Notes under the pieces: model-generated
The model's database searches: none
What the model saw: the letters and a program-made list of their open reading frames with translations, nothing else
What the model was told of the DNA's origin: nothing
Shown here: positions 28,851 through 37,884 of the stretch, piece by piece
Layout of the letters: each line of letters opens with the position of its first letter
Numbering within the stretch: position 1 is the stretch's first letter
Source: Thiobaca trueperi
Lineage (GTDB): Bacteria; Pseudomonadota; Gammaproteobacteria; Chromatiales; Chromatiaceae
Assembly: GCF_004342175.1 (NCBI RefSeq)
Contig: NZ_SMAO01000004.1
Coordinates: forward strand, 434,001-498,000
Direction of reading: 5' to 3'
DNA length: 64,000 bases
Translations under genes and position numbers: made by a program

Positions 28851-31800
28851 GATGTCACTCCGGTTCGCCAGCGCCGCCGCGCCTGTCCCCAGCGATCCTG
28901 ACGTCCCCAGGCCATCCAGGTGCCGCGCAGCGCGCGATGCAGTGAAGACAGGACAGCGAAACTCAACAGGGGGCGGTAGAGGAGACGCATCGGCAGCACC
29001 AGCCAGGCCGTGCGTGCCGGCTCGCCTTCCAGCCGGCAGGCGATCAGCGCCAGGGCCAGATCGACCGTCAGGAAGATGCCGGCATAGAAGATCGCCGGAC
29101 CGGCAGCGCCCCCCAGCAGGGCCAGGATCAGCCACAGATCCACGACCGGCGCGAGCGCGACCAGCAGGAGCTGGAAGAACCAGATGCCAGGGATGGCAAA
29201 GCAGCCGAGCCAGCCAAAGGCCGGGTTGCAGAAGAGTCGGCGGTGTTTCCAGAGACATTGCAGGGTGCCGAAGGACCAGCGCTTGCGTTGCCGAAAGAGC
29301 CCCCGAATCGAGCGCGGTGCCTCGGTGATCGCCCGCGCCCTGGGGGTGTGGCGGACGCGATAACCGGCGCGGTGCAGGGCGAGCGTGAGATCCGTGTCCT
29401 CGGCCAGGGTGTCGGACTGGATGCCTCCCGCCGCACGGATCGCCTCTGCCCGATAGGCGCTGGCGGCCCCCGGCACCACGGTGATGGCGTTCAGGGCGTC
29501 GAAGGCCCGGCGGTCGAGATTGAAGGCCGAGAGATATTCGAGCGCCTGAAAGCGTCCGAGCAGATTGGTCGGCATGCCGACCCGGATGTGGCCGGACACG
29601 GCACCGACCTGGGGATCGGCGAGCGGGCGCACCAGTTCGGCAATGGTGTCCGGTGCGAACTGGGTATCGGCGTCCAGCATCACGATGATGTCGTGCCGCG
29701 CCAGCGCCAGCGCGGATCGTAGCGCCACGGCCTTCCCCCGGTTGGGCTGACTGACCAGCCGCAGACGCGGATCCATGCGGGCCAGTCCGGCGACGATGGC
29801 GCCGGTGCGGTCGGTCGAGCCGTCGTCGATCAGGATCACCTCGACAGGGGCCGGATACTGGCTCGCCAGCAGGGCGTTGAGCGTCTGGCCGATCACGGCC
29901 TCCTCGTTGTGAGCGGCGAGGATCACCGAGACCGGCGGGTTGAAGTCTTCCGCCATTGTGATGTGCGGCTCCAGCCGCGCGCGGCGCAGGGCGAGTCCGA
30001 GGACCAGGAGCGTGCGCAGGAACAAGAGGGCGGTCGCCACCATGAGGAAGCCCCAGAGCCCGTTTTCGAGCGCCTGGACCAGGTTGAGCCCGGTGCCGGC
30101 GACGAGTCGCGGCGGCGCGGGGTCCGCCGAGGGGATGGCGGGCATCACCGCCTCTTTGGGGACGCCGAGCAGACGGTGCAGGGGGACGATCTCATCGCCG
30201 CGCGCCTTCAGATAGGCGATCAGCTCGGGCAGTGCGGCAATCGTCTCCGAGCGATCACCACCGGCGTCATGCAGCAGGATGACGCTGCCGGCCGGGCGGT
30301 CCTGCCGGATGCGCTCCAGGATCTGTTCGGCGGGCGGGGTCTGCCAGTCCAGCGGATCGATGCTGGCCATGGTCGGGATATAGCCCAGCTCCTGCGCGAG
30401 GATGAGCGGTTCGACCTCGCGCAGCCGATGGGGAGTGCGGTCGGCGTCATAGGGCGGACGGAACAGCAGTGAGGAACGTCCCGTGATGTTCTCGATCGCG
30501 CGCTGGGTGGCGTTCAGCTCCAGCTTGACCCGGATGGGGCCGGCCTTGGCGAGATCCGTGTGGGTGAAGGTGTGATTGCCGATCTCGTGCCCTTCCGCGA
30601 CGATCCGCCGCACCAGATCGGGATAACGGATCGCCCGGGCGCCGGTGACGAAGAAGGCCGCCTGGACGCCCTCATCGCGCAGGATGTCAAGAACCAGCGG
30701 TGTCCAGTCGGGGTCGGGGCCGTCGTCGAAGGTCAGGGTGACGCGCTCCGATCCGGTCTCTCCCCGCCGCTGCACGATGGCGGACTGTGGAAAGCCGTCA
30801 TAGCTGACGCCCCAGATGCCGGCGCCATCGACCTGAATGCGACGATGCCCCAGGTGTGGCTCATGGCGCGCCTCCAGGAAGTCACCGTTGCCGACCATGC
30901 CGATCCGGTCGGAGATCGGGATCTGCTCGAAGCGGACCGGATCGCACGACAGGCCGCAGCGGATGGCCTCCCACACCAGCGGATCCTCGGTGCCGAGGCG
31001 GTCGATGCCGATGCCGCCGAGTTTCTTTTGCAAGACGAGCCGCTGCTGATTCCAGAAGGTCGTCGCATCGAGAAACCAGGCACTGTGCTCGACACCCTGC
31101 TGCTCATAGGAGAGACGCGGTCCTTCGTAGGGTGCGGCATTGTCGATCCGACTGGTCTGGGCGGAGGCCGCGCGGGCCATGATGTCATGGAAAGACGCCA
31201 GTTCGGGCGTGCCGTTCGCCGGCCAGTCGTAGGCGAAGGTTCCGATGCCGATGATCCACTGGTTCGGATCGCCATGCCGGGTCAGGGCATCGAGCCACTC
31301 GCCGAACCAGGGCAGCGAGGCGAGCGGGCCGGCGTCCTCGTACTCGCCGGTCTCGTAATAGAGCATCGCCACGAAGCGGTCGACATGCGGGGCGAGCAGA
31401 TCCAGGTCGAAGACCTTGAGATCGTCCCCGACCGGTACGCCGAGCCAGAGTTCCAGCCCCGCTGCGTGCAGTTCGGCGCGCAGCAGACCGACCAGACGGG
31501 CCATTTCCTCACGGTAGCTTGGATCGATCTGTTCCCAGACCAGGATCACGCCCTGCGCCCGCATGTTCAGCAGATGCCGTTCGATCTCATGGGCGAGCGC
31601 GCGCTGCTCGGCAGGGTCGGCCCGCAGATAATGCTCCACGGCCTCGGGATCGAACGCCTCGCCAAGCAGATTGGAGAGGATCGGCATGAGTCTGACGCCA
31701 TGAGCGGCGGCGATCCCGGCGACCTCTGCGGTGTCCGCCGTTGACTCCAGTCGCGGCGGCATTCCCGTCAGTCGCAGCCAGGAGGGGGCGAGATGCGTGA

Positions 31801-32158
31801 GCTGGTCGGCGTGTTCGCGCAACGAGAGACGCGCACGCTCCTCGTCGTCGTCCAGGAAGCCCAGACGCACGGGCTCCGTGCGGGGCATGGCCGCGACCCG
31901 CGATCCGGCCAGGGTCTCGGTCACCCAGGGGGCGGGCGACTTGGGGCGATGCACGACCCCCGGCTCGGGATCCGCCTGCATGGTCAATGCCTGCTCGGAC
32001 GTAGCCGGCAGGGGCGTCAGGCGCGGCTCGACGAGCAGCGAATAGAGGAAGATCGCCAGGGTCAGCGCGCCCAGGATTGCGCTGACCCGAGCGAAACGGC
32101 CAAGGGTCTTCCAGCGGCTGCCATGGGGATCGCGGAAGACGAACTGCTCTGGGTCCAT
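28847..32158 (-). CDS. Fused GH18-like / CE4 polysaccharide deacetylase / GT2 synthase
   Basis: 1103 residues. TM at 25-43; a GH18-like periplasmic domain about 95-420; a NodB/CE4 deacetylase about 470-665 with TFDDGP (476-481), HTFTH (529-533), RPPY (567-570), DPLDW and LLH (628-630); TMs about 698-722; then a family-2 processive glycosyltransferase with DDG (778-780), DAD (829-831), EDTD (920-923) and QRKRW (957-961), and C-terminal TMs. This combines in one chain the roles of PgaB (deacetylase plus GH18-like domain) and PgaC (synthase) of poly-N-acetylglucosamine systems. The GH18 active-site segment GVILVWEQ keeps E209 but has lost the preceding Asp residues. First gene of the operon with two secreted glycosidases. 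Polymer identity is inferred only. Confidence 0.9.
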   Translation of the reverse strand: MDPEQFVFRDPHGSRWKTLGRFARVSAILGALTLAIFLYSLLVEPRLTPLPATSEQALTMQADPEPGVVHRPKSPAPWVTETLAGSRVAAMPRTEPVRLGFLDDDEERARLSLREHADQLTHLAPSWLRLTGMPPRLESTADTAEVAGIAAAHGVRLMPILSNLLGEAFDPEAVEHYLRADPAEQRALAHEIERHLLNMRAQGVILVWEQIDPSYREEMARLVGLLRAELHAAGLELWLGVPVGDDLKVFDLDLLAPHVDRFVAMLYYETGEYEDAGPLASLPWFGEWLDALTRHGDPNQWIIGIGTFAYDWPANGTPELASFHDIMARAASAQTSRIDNAAPYEGPRLSYEQQGVEHSAWFLDATTFWNQQRLVLQKKLGGIGIDRLGTEDPLVWEAIRCGLSCDPVRFEQIPISDRIGMVGNGDFLEARHEPHLGHRRIQVDGAGIWGVSYDGFPQSAIVQRRGETGSERVTLTFDDGPDPDWTPLVLDILRDEGVQAAFFVTGARAIRYPDLVRRIVAEGHEIGNHTFTHTDLAKAGPIRVKLELNATQRAIENITGRSSLLFRPPYDADRTPHRLREVEPLILAQELGYIPTMASIDPLDWQTPPAEQILERIRQDRPAGSVILLHDAGGDRSETIAALPELIAYLKARGDEIVPLHRLLGVPKEAVMPAIPSADPAPPRLVAGTGLNLVQALENGLWGFLMVATALLFLRTLLVLGLALRRARLEPHITMAEDFNPPVSVILAAHNEEAVIGQTLNALLASQYPAPVEVILIDDGSTDRTGAIVAGLARMDPRLRLVSQPNRGKAVALRSALALARHDIIVMLDADTQFAPDTIAELVRPLADPQVGAVSGHIRVGMPTNLLGRFQALEYLSAFNLDRRAFDALNAITVVPGAASAYRAEAIRAAGGIQSDTLAEDTDLTLALHRAGYRVRHTPRARAITEAPRSIRGLFRQRKRWSFGTLQCLWKHRRLFCNPAFGWLGCFAIPGIWFFQLLLVALAPVVDLWLILALLGGAAGPAIFYAGIFLTVDLALALIACRLEGEPARTAWLVLPMRLLYRPLLSFAVLSSLHRALRGTWMAWGRQDRWGQARRRWRTGVTS

Positions 32159-32261
32159 GGGTCAAACACTCTTGGTGTGAAATCGTGGCGTTGAAGAAAA
32201 CCCGACATCCAGCGCCTGGAGGCTGAGGGTCGGCGCTTGGAGTTGGCTGGTCCCACCCGGC

Positions 32262-32804
32262 TTACGGCTTATCCCACAATGCCTGCCATCCCGATTGCCC
32301 CAAGGCGTTGAGTGTCTCGATATTACACTCATAAATGGTTTCCGCTTCCGGGAAGGCAGCCACCGCTCGGTCAATGCTGGCCTCGCGCAGCAGGTGCAGC
32401 GTTGGAAACGGCGCCCGGTTGGTCAAGTTACTGAGGTCGTCGGGTTCCGTTCCCGCGAACTGAAAGGCCGGATGAAAGCTGGCGATCTGGATCACACCTT
32501 GCAGGTCGTGCTCCTCAACGGCCGCTTCGGCCAGCGGGATAACATCATTGAAATCAAGAAAGTCCAGCAGCAGCGTGGGATGGATCAGCAAGGTCGTCTC
32601 GACCAGCGCGTGGTCGGCGGCCGCCAGAAAATCCAGTTCGCGGTCAAGGTCTTCCAGGAATCCGTCCAGATGCCGCGCCCGGCTCACCACGAACCGCACC
32701 TGCTCTTTCACATAGACCGCTTTGGCGAAGGGGCACAGGTTGAGCCCGATGACCGCCTGTTCGATCCATTTCCGGGTGGCGGCGATGATCGCCTCGTCGT
32801 TCAT
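32262..32804 (-). CDS. DUF1415 family protein
   Basis: 180 residues from the ATG at 32804, which has a GGAG ribosome site 9 bases upstream and begins the recognisable family segment (RKWIEQAVIGLNLCPFAKAV). Further hallmarks are the TTLLIHPTLLLDFLDFN segment and the FHPAFQFAGTEPDD motif, with conserved Cys and His residues that could bind a metal. DUF1415 proteins are widespread single-domain cytosolic proteins in proteobacteria with no established function. No signal peptide. It stands between the polysaccharide operon and a small lipoprotein gene, without evident operon link. Confidence 0.92.
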   Translation of the reverse strand: MNDEAIIAATRKWIEQAVIGLNLCPFAKAVYVKEQVRFVVSRARHLDGFLEDLDRELDFLAAADHALVETTLLIHPTLLLDFLDFNDVIPLAEAAVEEHDLQGVIQIASFHPAFQFAGTEPDDLSNLTNRAPFPTLHLLREASIDRAVAAFPEAETIYECNIETLNALGQSGWQALWDKP

Positions 32805-32857
32805 TGAAGTTAACTCCAAGCTGGTGGACCCTCTGATTAGGCGGCATGGGCGCTGAT

Positions 32858-33259
32858 TCAATCGACGCAGATAGCGTCCGCGACCCGGCCATCCTCGATG
32901 TAGGTGCGACAGCCGCAGGGGGCATTGGTGCGTTCGCACTCCCCGACCGCCGGCTCGCCCTGGTTCACCGCCGTCTGTGCCAGACAGGCGCCTGCGCAGT
33001 CGTCCGAATCGCGACAGGGCAGGCCGGCATCGGGGTAGGGAATCACGCACAGCGATTCTTGCGACAGGCAGACCGGTTGGATGGTGCCGCCCTGGCGCGC
33101 GCAGTCCTGTGGGGCCGATATTTCGATATCGCTGCCGGTCGCGCAGGCCGTCAGCAGCGACGACAGCATGACGGCGAGCAGAAGGCGCTTGGGCAGGCTG
33201 TCCAGCCGTTGGCGGGCGGATCGCTCCTGGATGTCGATGCCTTTCTTCAAGATTACCAC
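32858..33259 (-). CDS. Small cysteine-rich lipoprotein, unknown function
   Basis: 133 residues from a GTG at 33259 that follows an AGAGAGG ribosome site. Hydrophobic residues about 25-37 end in a lipobox LLTAC, so the mature protein would be a lipid-anchored domain of about 95 residues. The mature part has a dozen cysteines in pairs (CVIPYPDAGLPCRDSDDCAGAC ... CERTNAPCGCRTY is a shortened view of the spacing), implying several disulfides and a periplasmic or outer-membrane location. No family is recognised. It is followed by the DUF1415 gene 53 bases later on the same strand. Confidence 0.75.
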   Translation of the reverse strand: MVILKKGIDIQERSARQRLDSLPKRLLLAVMLSSLLTACATGSDIEISAPQDCARQGGTIQPVCLSQESLCVIPYPDAGLPCRDSDDCAGACLAQTAVNQGEPAVGECERTNAPCGCRTYIEDGRVADAICVD

Positions 33260-33332
33260 CCCGACAGCCTCTCTGGTTCAGTCACGTTGAATGAGAGAGA
33301 TATTTTAGCGAGGTTGGATGGGTAGAGCGCCC

Positions 33333-33437
33333 CTGGAAGGCTTCCTCCCGGAGTTTCTCGCGCGGCTGTTCCCGGCCATTCAGGCCCAGATCGACTGGCG
33401 CATGGCGCCGGTGTTTCTCGACCGGGAGGTGATCTGA
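33333..33437 (+). pseudogene. Remnant of an Rpn/DUF4351 gene
   Basis: Thirty-four codons read LEGFLPEFLARLFP followed by AIQAQIDWRMAPVFLDREV, then stop. They align with residues about 24-57 of the intact Rpn protein at 24.4 kb, and a 36-base stretch around CAGATCGACTGGCGCATGGC is identical. The fragment is joined on its left to one arm of the GGATGGGTAGAGCG repeat (33312-33329), which normally sits about 90 bases or more outside the gene, so a deletion fused the flank to the interior. Everything after codon 57 is gone. The remaining gap 33438-33604 shows no gene. Confidence 0.85.
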
Positions 33438-33604
33438 CCGACCAGGGTCTCTACCGTGCAGTTCCTGAGAGACTGAAGGGTTGCCCGACAGGAGGGCGCG
33501 CGGGCAGTGCGAGACTACTTCCTTGGCGGGAAATAGATGGAAAACAAGAGGTCGTGCTAAAAGACGGGATCGGGTCAGGTAGGGCGTCCATGCCCCGTTC
33601 ATCC

Positions 33605-33621
33605 GCCAGGATTGACCTGGC
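33605..33621 (-). terminator. Small hairpin downstream of the phytase-like esterase gene
   Basis: GCCAGG (33605-33610) and CCTGGC (33616-33621) form a 6-base stem with a 5-base loop, 9 bases beyond the stop codon of the minus-strand gene. No T-tract follows on that strand, so intrinsic termination is only a possibility. Confidence 0.3.
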
Positions 33622-33629
33622 AGCCATGC

Positions 33630-35981
33630 TCACTTGAACAGCTTTTTGTATCCGCCGAGCCCCAGGAACCCGGTCTCTCCAGACCAGTCCTCGACCCCGT
33701 CGTTGTCGGTGACCACAAAGGTCAGGCCGGCGCTTGTGACCGCGACACCCTCCGGCTTGTCGGTGATCCAGCCATGATTCGCCTTCAGACCGGGCATGAG
33801 GTTATGGATCGCTTTCTCGCCCTGGGTAATGAGACCGTCGTCAGCCTTGTCAAGCGTGATCCTGACAAGCGTTTTGCGCTTTGCGAAATCGCCGGTCAGG
33901 TTGTCGCGTTCGATCAGGATATAGGAGCCATCCGGGGCGCGGCTGATCTCCGACAGGCCGACCCAGGCGGCGTTCGCGGTCAGCGGCGCCAGCGTCCAGG
34001 CAAAGTGATCCCAGGTGCCCTGAGCCGGGTCATAGGTCCAGATACGGGTCCGATTCGGCTCGCCACGAGCATTCAATCCGCCCGCATCGTCGTCCAGATC
34101 CTCGCACTCCGGCGTGCTGTAGTCCCAGCCGCGCTGTTGGGCGACGAGCAGCCGGTAGCCGCCCTTGACCGGCTGCACCGCCAGACCCTCAAAGCCCGAA
34201 CCCAGCGTCTTGCGCGCCGTGGCTGCCTTGCGGCAGGCCAGAATCTCTGCCGGCAACCCGATTTCACGCAGCACCTGACCCGTTTTGGGATTGACCTGGA
34301 GCAGACGGTTCGGACGCGAGTCGTCGGCATTGCCCTCGCTGGCGATCCAGAAGGTGTTGTCCGGCGCAACGGCGATGCCTTCCGGGTCGTAATTGCCGGT
34401 ACCGCCCTGAATGAGGAGATCGTCGGTGACGATCGCCGGACGCGCCGAGGCATCGATCCAGAGAATCCGGCTCTCGCTGTAGTAGGAGTCCCAGACCGCA
34501 AGCAGGCTGTCGCGCTTGCCCGGCACAGCGGCCAGGCCCGACAGCGCCGACCAGGGAATCGGCGCAAAGGCACGATCATCCGAGACGATCTGCGGATAGG
34601 TCGGCTGGCCCCGCTTGAGCTGATAGATCATCAGGCTGGACCGCACCCCATAACTGGGGTCGTCGCTCTCACCGCTGGCGATCAGCAGGTTGCGCGAGGG
34701 AATGGCGAGGACGCCTTCCGGGGCGAGCGGCGCGGGCAGGAGTTGCACGAAGCTCGGTTTTTTCCCGACAACCTTATACACGGCGACGAAGCTGCCGCGT
34801 TCGCTGCCCACGAACAGATAGTCGTCGCCGGCAAAGCGCCCGTACTCGATCGCCTCCGGCTCGACGCCCTTGTTTTCGGAACGGCTCTCCGGGTAATGCC
34901 CGTGCTGAACCGCGATCTCTTCCAGTGTGCTGCCGCTGTCGAACAGGAGGTTACCCTTGCAGTCGAAGAGGGAGAAGCCGCGACTGCCGCCGAAGAGATC
35001 ACCCTCGTTGGCGGTTGCGATCCGGCAGGAGCCGTTCGCCTCGTTCGGCAGCCAGGTGACGGCATCCGGTTCGCGCGGGGCATCGGCCAGGGATTCGGTC
35101 AGCGAGATGACGCCATCCTCGGTACGGTCGATGCCGTTCAGGGTGACTTTGCCGGCATCGAAGTCGTGGATCACCTCGCCCTTGACCAGATCGACCACGG
35201 CCAGGTGATTGTTCTCCTGTAGCGTCACCACGGCCTGATTGCTGGCGTTCACATCGACGAATTCGGGTTCGGGATCGTCCCCGCCATAGCTGGCCAGGCC
35301 GGTGAGCGCGACCGTGCGCAGTTGCCATTGTGCGGGCGCTTTTCCCAGCATATCGACGATCACGAGTGATCCGGCGGGAGGCTGCGGCAGACCGCCCTCG
35401 ACGCCATCGACCTCCACCTCCTCGTCCCGCTCGTTCTCGATGGCGATGGCGGCGTACCGGCCATTGGGACCGATCTTGATCGAATCGGGCTGGCCGCCAA
35501 GCGGCATCTCGCGCACGATGTTCCGCGTCTTGACGTTCACCACCACCAGCTTGCCACTGGTGTTGACATAGTCCTCGCTGGTATTGACGGCGACCAGCGC
35601 GTACTCATTGCCGAGCACATCGACCGAGGTTGGTTCGCCACCCATCGCCAGGGTGCCTTTCGGGATCGGGGAGGCTGGATTGACGATACTGACGAAACCG
35701 ATCCGCTCGCCAGGGCTGTCGGTGTAGACCAGCATCATGCCGTCTTTGGTGGCGGCCACGATCTCCGATACCGTTTCCTGGTCGATGGCGTCTGCGCCGA
35801 GATTCCGATAATTGCCAAGTGTTGCGATCCGCTGAAACTGCATCTCCTGCGTGACGGCGCGCAGCTCCTGCGCCGTCTTGCGCAGGGCGTTGTCATCGAC
35901 CGTCGCCTGACCGATCCCGACACCGCCAGCAACCAGCATGGCGGAAGGGAGCAGCCATCTCGCATGCCTTGTTCGCATCAT
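33630..35981 (-). CDS. Secreted esterase-like / phytase-like beta-propeller protein
   Basis: 783 residues from the first of two tandem ATGs (GGAG 8 bases upstream). Signal peptide at residues 9-26 ending in GQA. The first part (about 100-330) is a propeller with repeated surface loops such as GGEPTSVDVLGNEYALVAV and GGQPDSIKIGPNGRYAAIAIE. The second part (about 380-780) matches the 'esterase-like activity of phytase' family (GVEPEAIEYGRF, NYDPEGIAVAPDNTFWIASEGN, GLSEISRAPDGSYILIERDN, KPEGVAV), where acidic residues bind calcium. Exported, probably periplasmic or extracellular, acting on phosphate or other esters; the actual activity is untested. No phosphate-regulon genes are adjacent. Confidence 0.85.
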   Translation of the reverse strand: MMRTRHARWLLPSAMLVAGGVGIGQATVDDNALRKTAQELRAVTQEMQFQRIATLGNYRNLGADAIDQETVSEIVAATKDGMMLVYTDSPGERIGFVSIVNPASPIPKGTLAMGGEPTSVDVLGNEYALVAVNTSEDYVNTSGKLVVVNVKTRNIVREMPLGGQPDSIKIGPNGRYAAIAIENERDEEVEVDGVEGGLPQPPAGSLVIVDMLGKAPAQWQLRTVALTGLASYGGDDPEPEFVDVNASNQAVVTLQENNHLAVVDLVKGEVIHDFDAGKVTLNGIDRTEDGVISLTESLADAPREPDAVTWLPNEANGSCRIATANEGDLFGGSRGFSLFDCKGNLLFDSGSTLEEIAVQHGHYPESRSENKGVEPEAIEYGRFAGDDYLFVGSERGSFVAVYKVVGKKPSFVQLLPAPLAPEGVLAIPSRNLLIASGESDDPSYGVRSSLMIYQLKRGQPTYPQIVSDDRAFAPIPWSALSGLAAVPGKRDSLLAVWDSYYSESRILWIDASARPAIVTDDLLIQGGTGNYDPEGIAVAPDNTFWIASEGNADDSRPNRLLQVNPKTGQVLREIGLPAEILACRKAATARKTLGSGFEGLAVQPVKGGYRLLVAQQRGWDYSTPECEDLDDDAGGLNARGEPNRTRIWTYDPAQGTWDHFAWTLAPLTANAAWVGLSEISRAPDGSYILIERDNLTGDFAKRKTLVRITLDKADDGLITQGEKAIHNLMPGLKANHGWITDKPEGVAVTSAGLTFVVTDNDGVEDWSGETGFLGLGGYKKLFK

Positions 35982-36101
35982 TCATTTCTCCAGGTAATGG
36001 GGCAACAGGGAGCAATGATGTTACAAGCCGTGGATGGACGGCAGATGATGCTTGTGTGACAGCCGGGTGACGAAATGGCGAAAGCTCAGCCTGACTGAAG
36101 A

Positions 36102-37397
36102 CTAGACTCGGCTTAACGCCCGATCCATGTCCCACAGGATGTCGTCGATATGCTCGATGCCGACCGAGACCCGGATCATGTCCGGGCGCACGCCGGCGGC
36201 AAGCTGCTGGTCGGCGTCGAGCTGACGGTGGGTGGTGGAGGCCGGGTGGATGATGAGGGTGCGGGTATCGCCGATGTTGGCGAGATGACTCATGAACTGG
36301 GCCGACTCGATGAAACGGATACCGGCCTCCAGTCCGCCGCGCACGCCGAAGGCGAGCAGGCCGGAGGCGCCGGGCGCGCCGTCGATCTGGCGCATCTGGC
36401 GCGCGATCAATGGGTACTGAGGATCGTCGGGCAGACCGGGATAATTCACCCAACTGACCTGCGGATGGCTGCACAGAAACTCAGCCACGGCGCGGGCGTT
36501 GCGGCAGTGCCGCTCCATGCGCAGCCCCAGGGTCTCGACGCCCTGCAAAATCTGCCAGGCGCTGGTGGGGGAGAGCGCGGCGCCATGCACCCGCAGGGTC
36601 TCCATGCGGCAGCGCATGGTGAAGCCGAAATCACCGAAGGTTTCGTAGAACCTGACGCCGTGATAGCCGGGCGAGGGCTCGGTCATGCCGGGGAAATTGC
36701 CATTGTCCCAGGGGAAGTGACCGCTCTCGACCACGACCCCGGCCAGTGTGGTGCCATGCCCGCCCAGATATTTGGTCGCCGAATGCACGACGATGTCGGC
36801 CCCCAGCGCGAACGGGTTGCAGAGAAAGGGCGAGGGCACCGTGTTATCGACCACCAGCGGCACTCCGTGCGCGTGCGCCACTTCGGCCACGGCGGCGATG
36901 TCGAGCACGGTCAGACTGGGATTACCCAGACTTTCGGCAAAGATGGCGCGGGTGTTCGGGCGCATGGCCGCCGCGAAGGCGTCCGGGTTGGCGGCCTCGA
37001 CAAAGGTCGTCTCGATGCCGAATTTGGCGAGATCCACCGCCAGCAGGGTCACGCTTCCGCCATAGAGCGCGCCCGAGGCGACCAGATGGTCGCCCGCGCG
37101 CAGCAGGGTCATGAGCGCCAGCGACTCGGCAGCCATGCCGCTGGCGGCAGCCACCGCCGCCCGTCCGCCTTCGAGCGCGGCGATCCGCTCTTCGAGCGCC
37201 GCCACGGTCGGGTTCGAGAGACGCGAATAGACGTTGCCGAAGGTCTGGAGATTGAACAGGGATGCCGCATGATCGACGCTGTCGAACACAAAGCTGGTGG
37301 TCTGATAGATGGGCAGCGCCCGTGCACCCGTGGCGGCGTCGGGAACCTGTCCGGCGTGAATCGCCAGGGTCTCGGGCTGGAAAACGTGATCGGCCAT
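36102..37397 (-). CDS. metY: O-acetylhomoserine (thiol)-lyase / sulfhydrylase
   Basis: 431 residues of the Cys/Met-metabolism PLP family, in the length range of MetY (longer than cystathionine enzymes). It starts ETLAIHAGQVPDAATGAR, has the YSRLSNPT motif, the SGMAAESLAL phosphate-binding region, the VVDNTV strand, PLP lysine in HSATKYLGGHG, and the C-terminal STTHRQL and RVSVGIEHIDDI segments. It makes homocysteine from O-acetylhomoserine and sulfide, a sensible route in a sulfide-rich environment. The start is the ATG at 37397; an upstream in-frame extension overlaps the CoA-binding gene and is not needed. It is 13 bases behind that gene, so they are likely one transcript. Confidence 0.95.
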   Translation of the reverse strand: MADHVFQPETLAIHAGQVPDAATGARALPIYQTTSFVFDSVDHAASLFNLQTFGNVYSRLSNPTVAALEERIAALEGGRAAVAAASGMAAESLALMTLLRAGDHLVASGALYGGSVTLLAVDLAKFGIETTFVEAANPDAFAAAMRPNTRAIFAESLGNPSLTVLDIAAVAEVAHAHGVPLVVDNTVPSPFLCNPFALGADIVVHSATKYLGGHGTTLAGVVVESGHFPWDNGNFPGMTEPSPGYHGVRFYETFGDFGFTMRCRMETLRVHGAALSPTSAWQILQGVETLGLRMERHCRNARAVAEFLCSHPQVSWVNYPGLPDDPQYPLIARQMRQIDGAPGASGLLAFGVRGGLEAGIRFIESAQFMSHLANIGDTRTLIIHPASTTHRQLDADQQLAAGVRPDMIRVSVGIEHIDDILWDMDRALSRV

Positions 37398-37410
37398 GAG
37401 GAAACTGCCT

Positions 37411-37884
37411 TCAGAGTGGACGCTTGGCGGAAATGACGCCGGTATTGACCCCGGCCCAGTGCAGTCCGCCGAACAGACGCGCATGCTCGATCTTGACGCA
37501 GCGATCCATGACCGTATCCAGGCCGGCGGCGCGCGCGAGACGGTCGGCTTCGTGGTTCTGCACCCCGATCTGCTGCCAGAGACATCTGGCGCCGATGGCG
37601 ATGGCCGACTCGGCAATCGGCAGCACATCCGCGCTGCGGCGGAAGACATCGACCATATCGACCGGCTCCGGGATGTCCTCCAGCCGCGCATAACAGCGTT
37701 CGCCGAGAATTTCCGGGTAGCGCGGATTGACCGGAATCACCCGATAGCCATGTCCCTGCATGTATTTGGCGGCAAAATAACTCGGGCGATGCCACTCGGC
37801 CGACAGCCCGACCACGGCAATCACGCGATGCTTTCTGAGGATCCGGCGCAGGGTGGCGATGTCGTCGCTGGGTGGCTCTGTCAT
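37411..37884 (-). CDS. CoA-binding domain protein (YccU-like)
   Basis: 157 residues of the Rossmann-fold CoA-binding family: VIAVVGLSAEWHRPSYFAAKYMQGHGYRVIPVNPRY is split by the glycine-rich loop, followed by VDMVDVFRRSADVLP and WQQIGVQN. These small proteins bind CoA or acyl-CoA and are of unclear physiological role; the fold is the same as the CoA domain of succinyl-CoA synthetase. Start at the ATG 37884. It lies 13 bases upstream of metY on the same strand, an arrangement that hints at a link with sulfur or acyl metabolism but proves nothing. Confidence 0.92.
   Translation of the reverse strand: MTEPPSDDIATLRRILRKHRVIAVVGLSAEWHRPSYFAAKYMQGHGYRVIPVNPRYPEILGERCYARLEDIPEPVDMVDVFRRSADVLPIAESAIAIGARCLWQQIGVQNHEADRLARAAGLDTVMDRCVKIEHARLFGGLHWAGVNTGVISAKRPL

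Noticed and set aside
33282..33602. A 106-codon minus-strand frame containing HAPVDLGLNGREQ
   Set aside because: It is the antisense of the Rpn remnant; the same peptide appears antisense to the intact Rpn gene.
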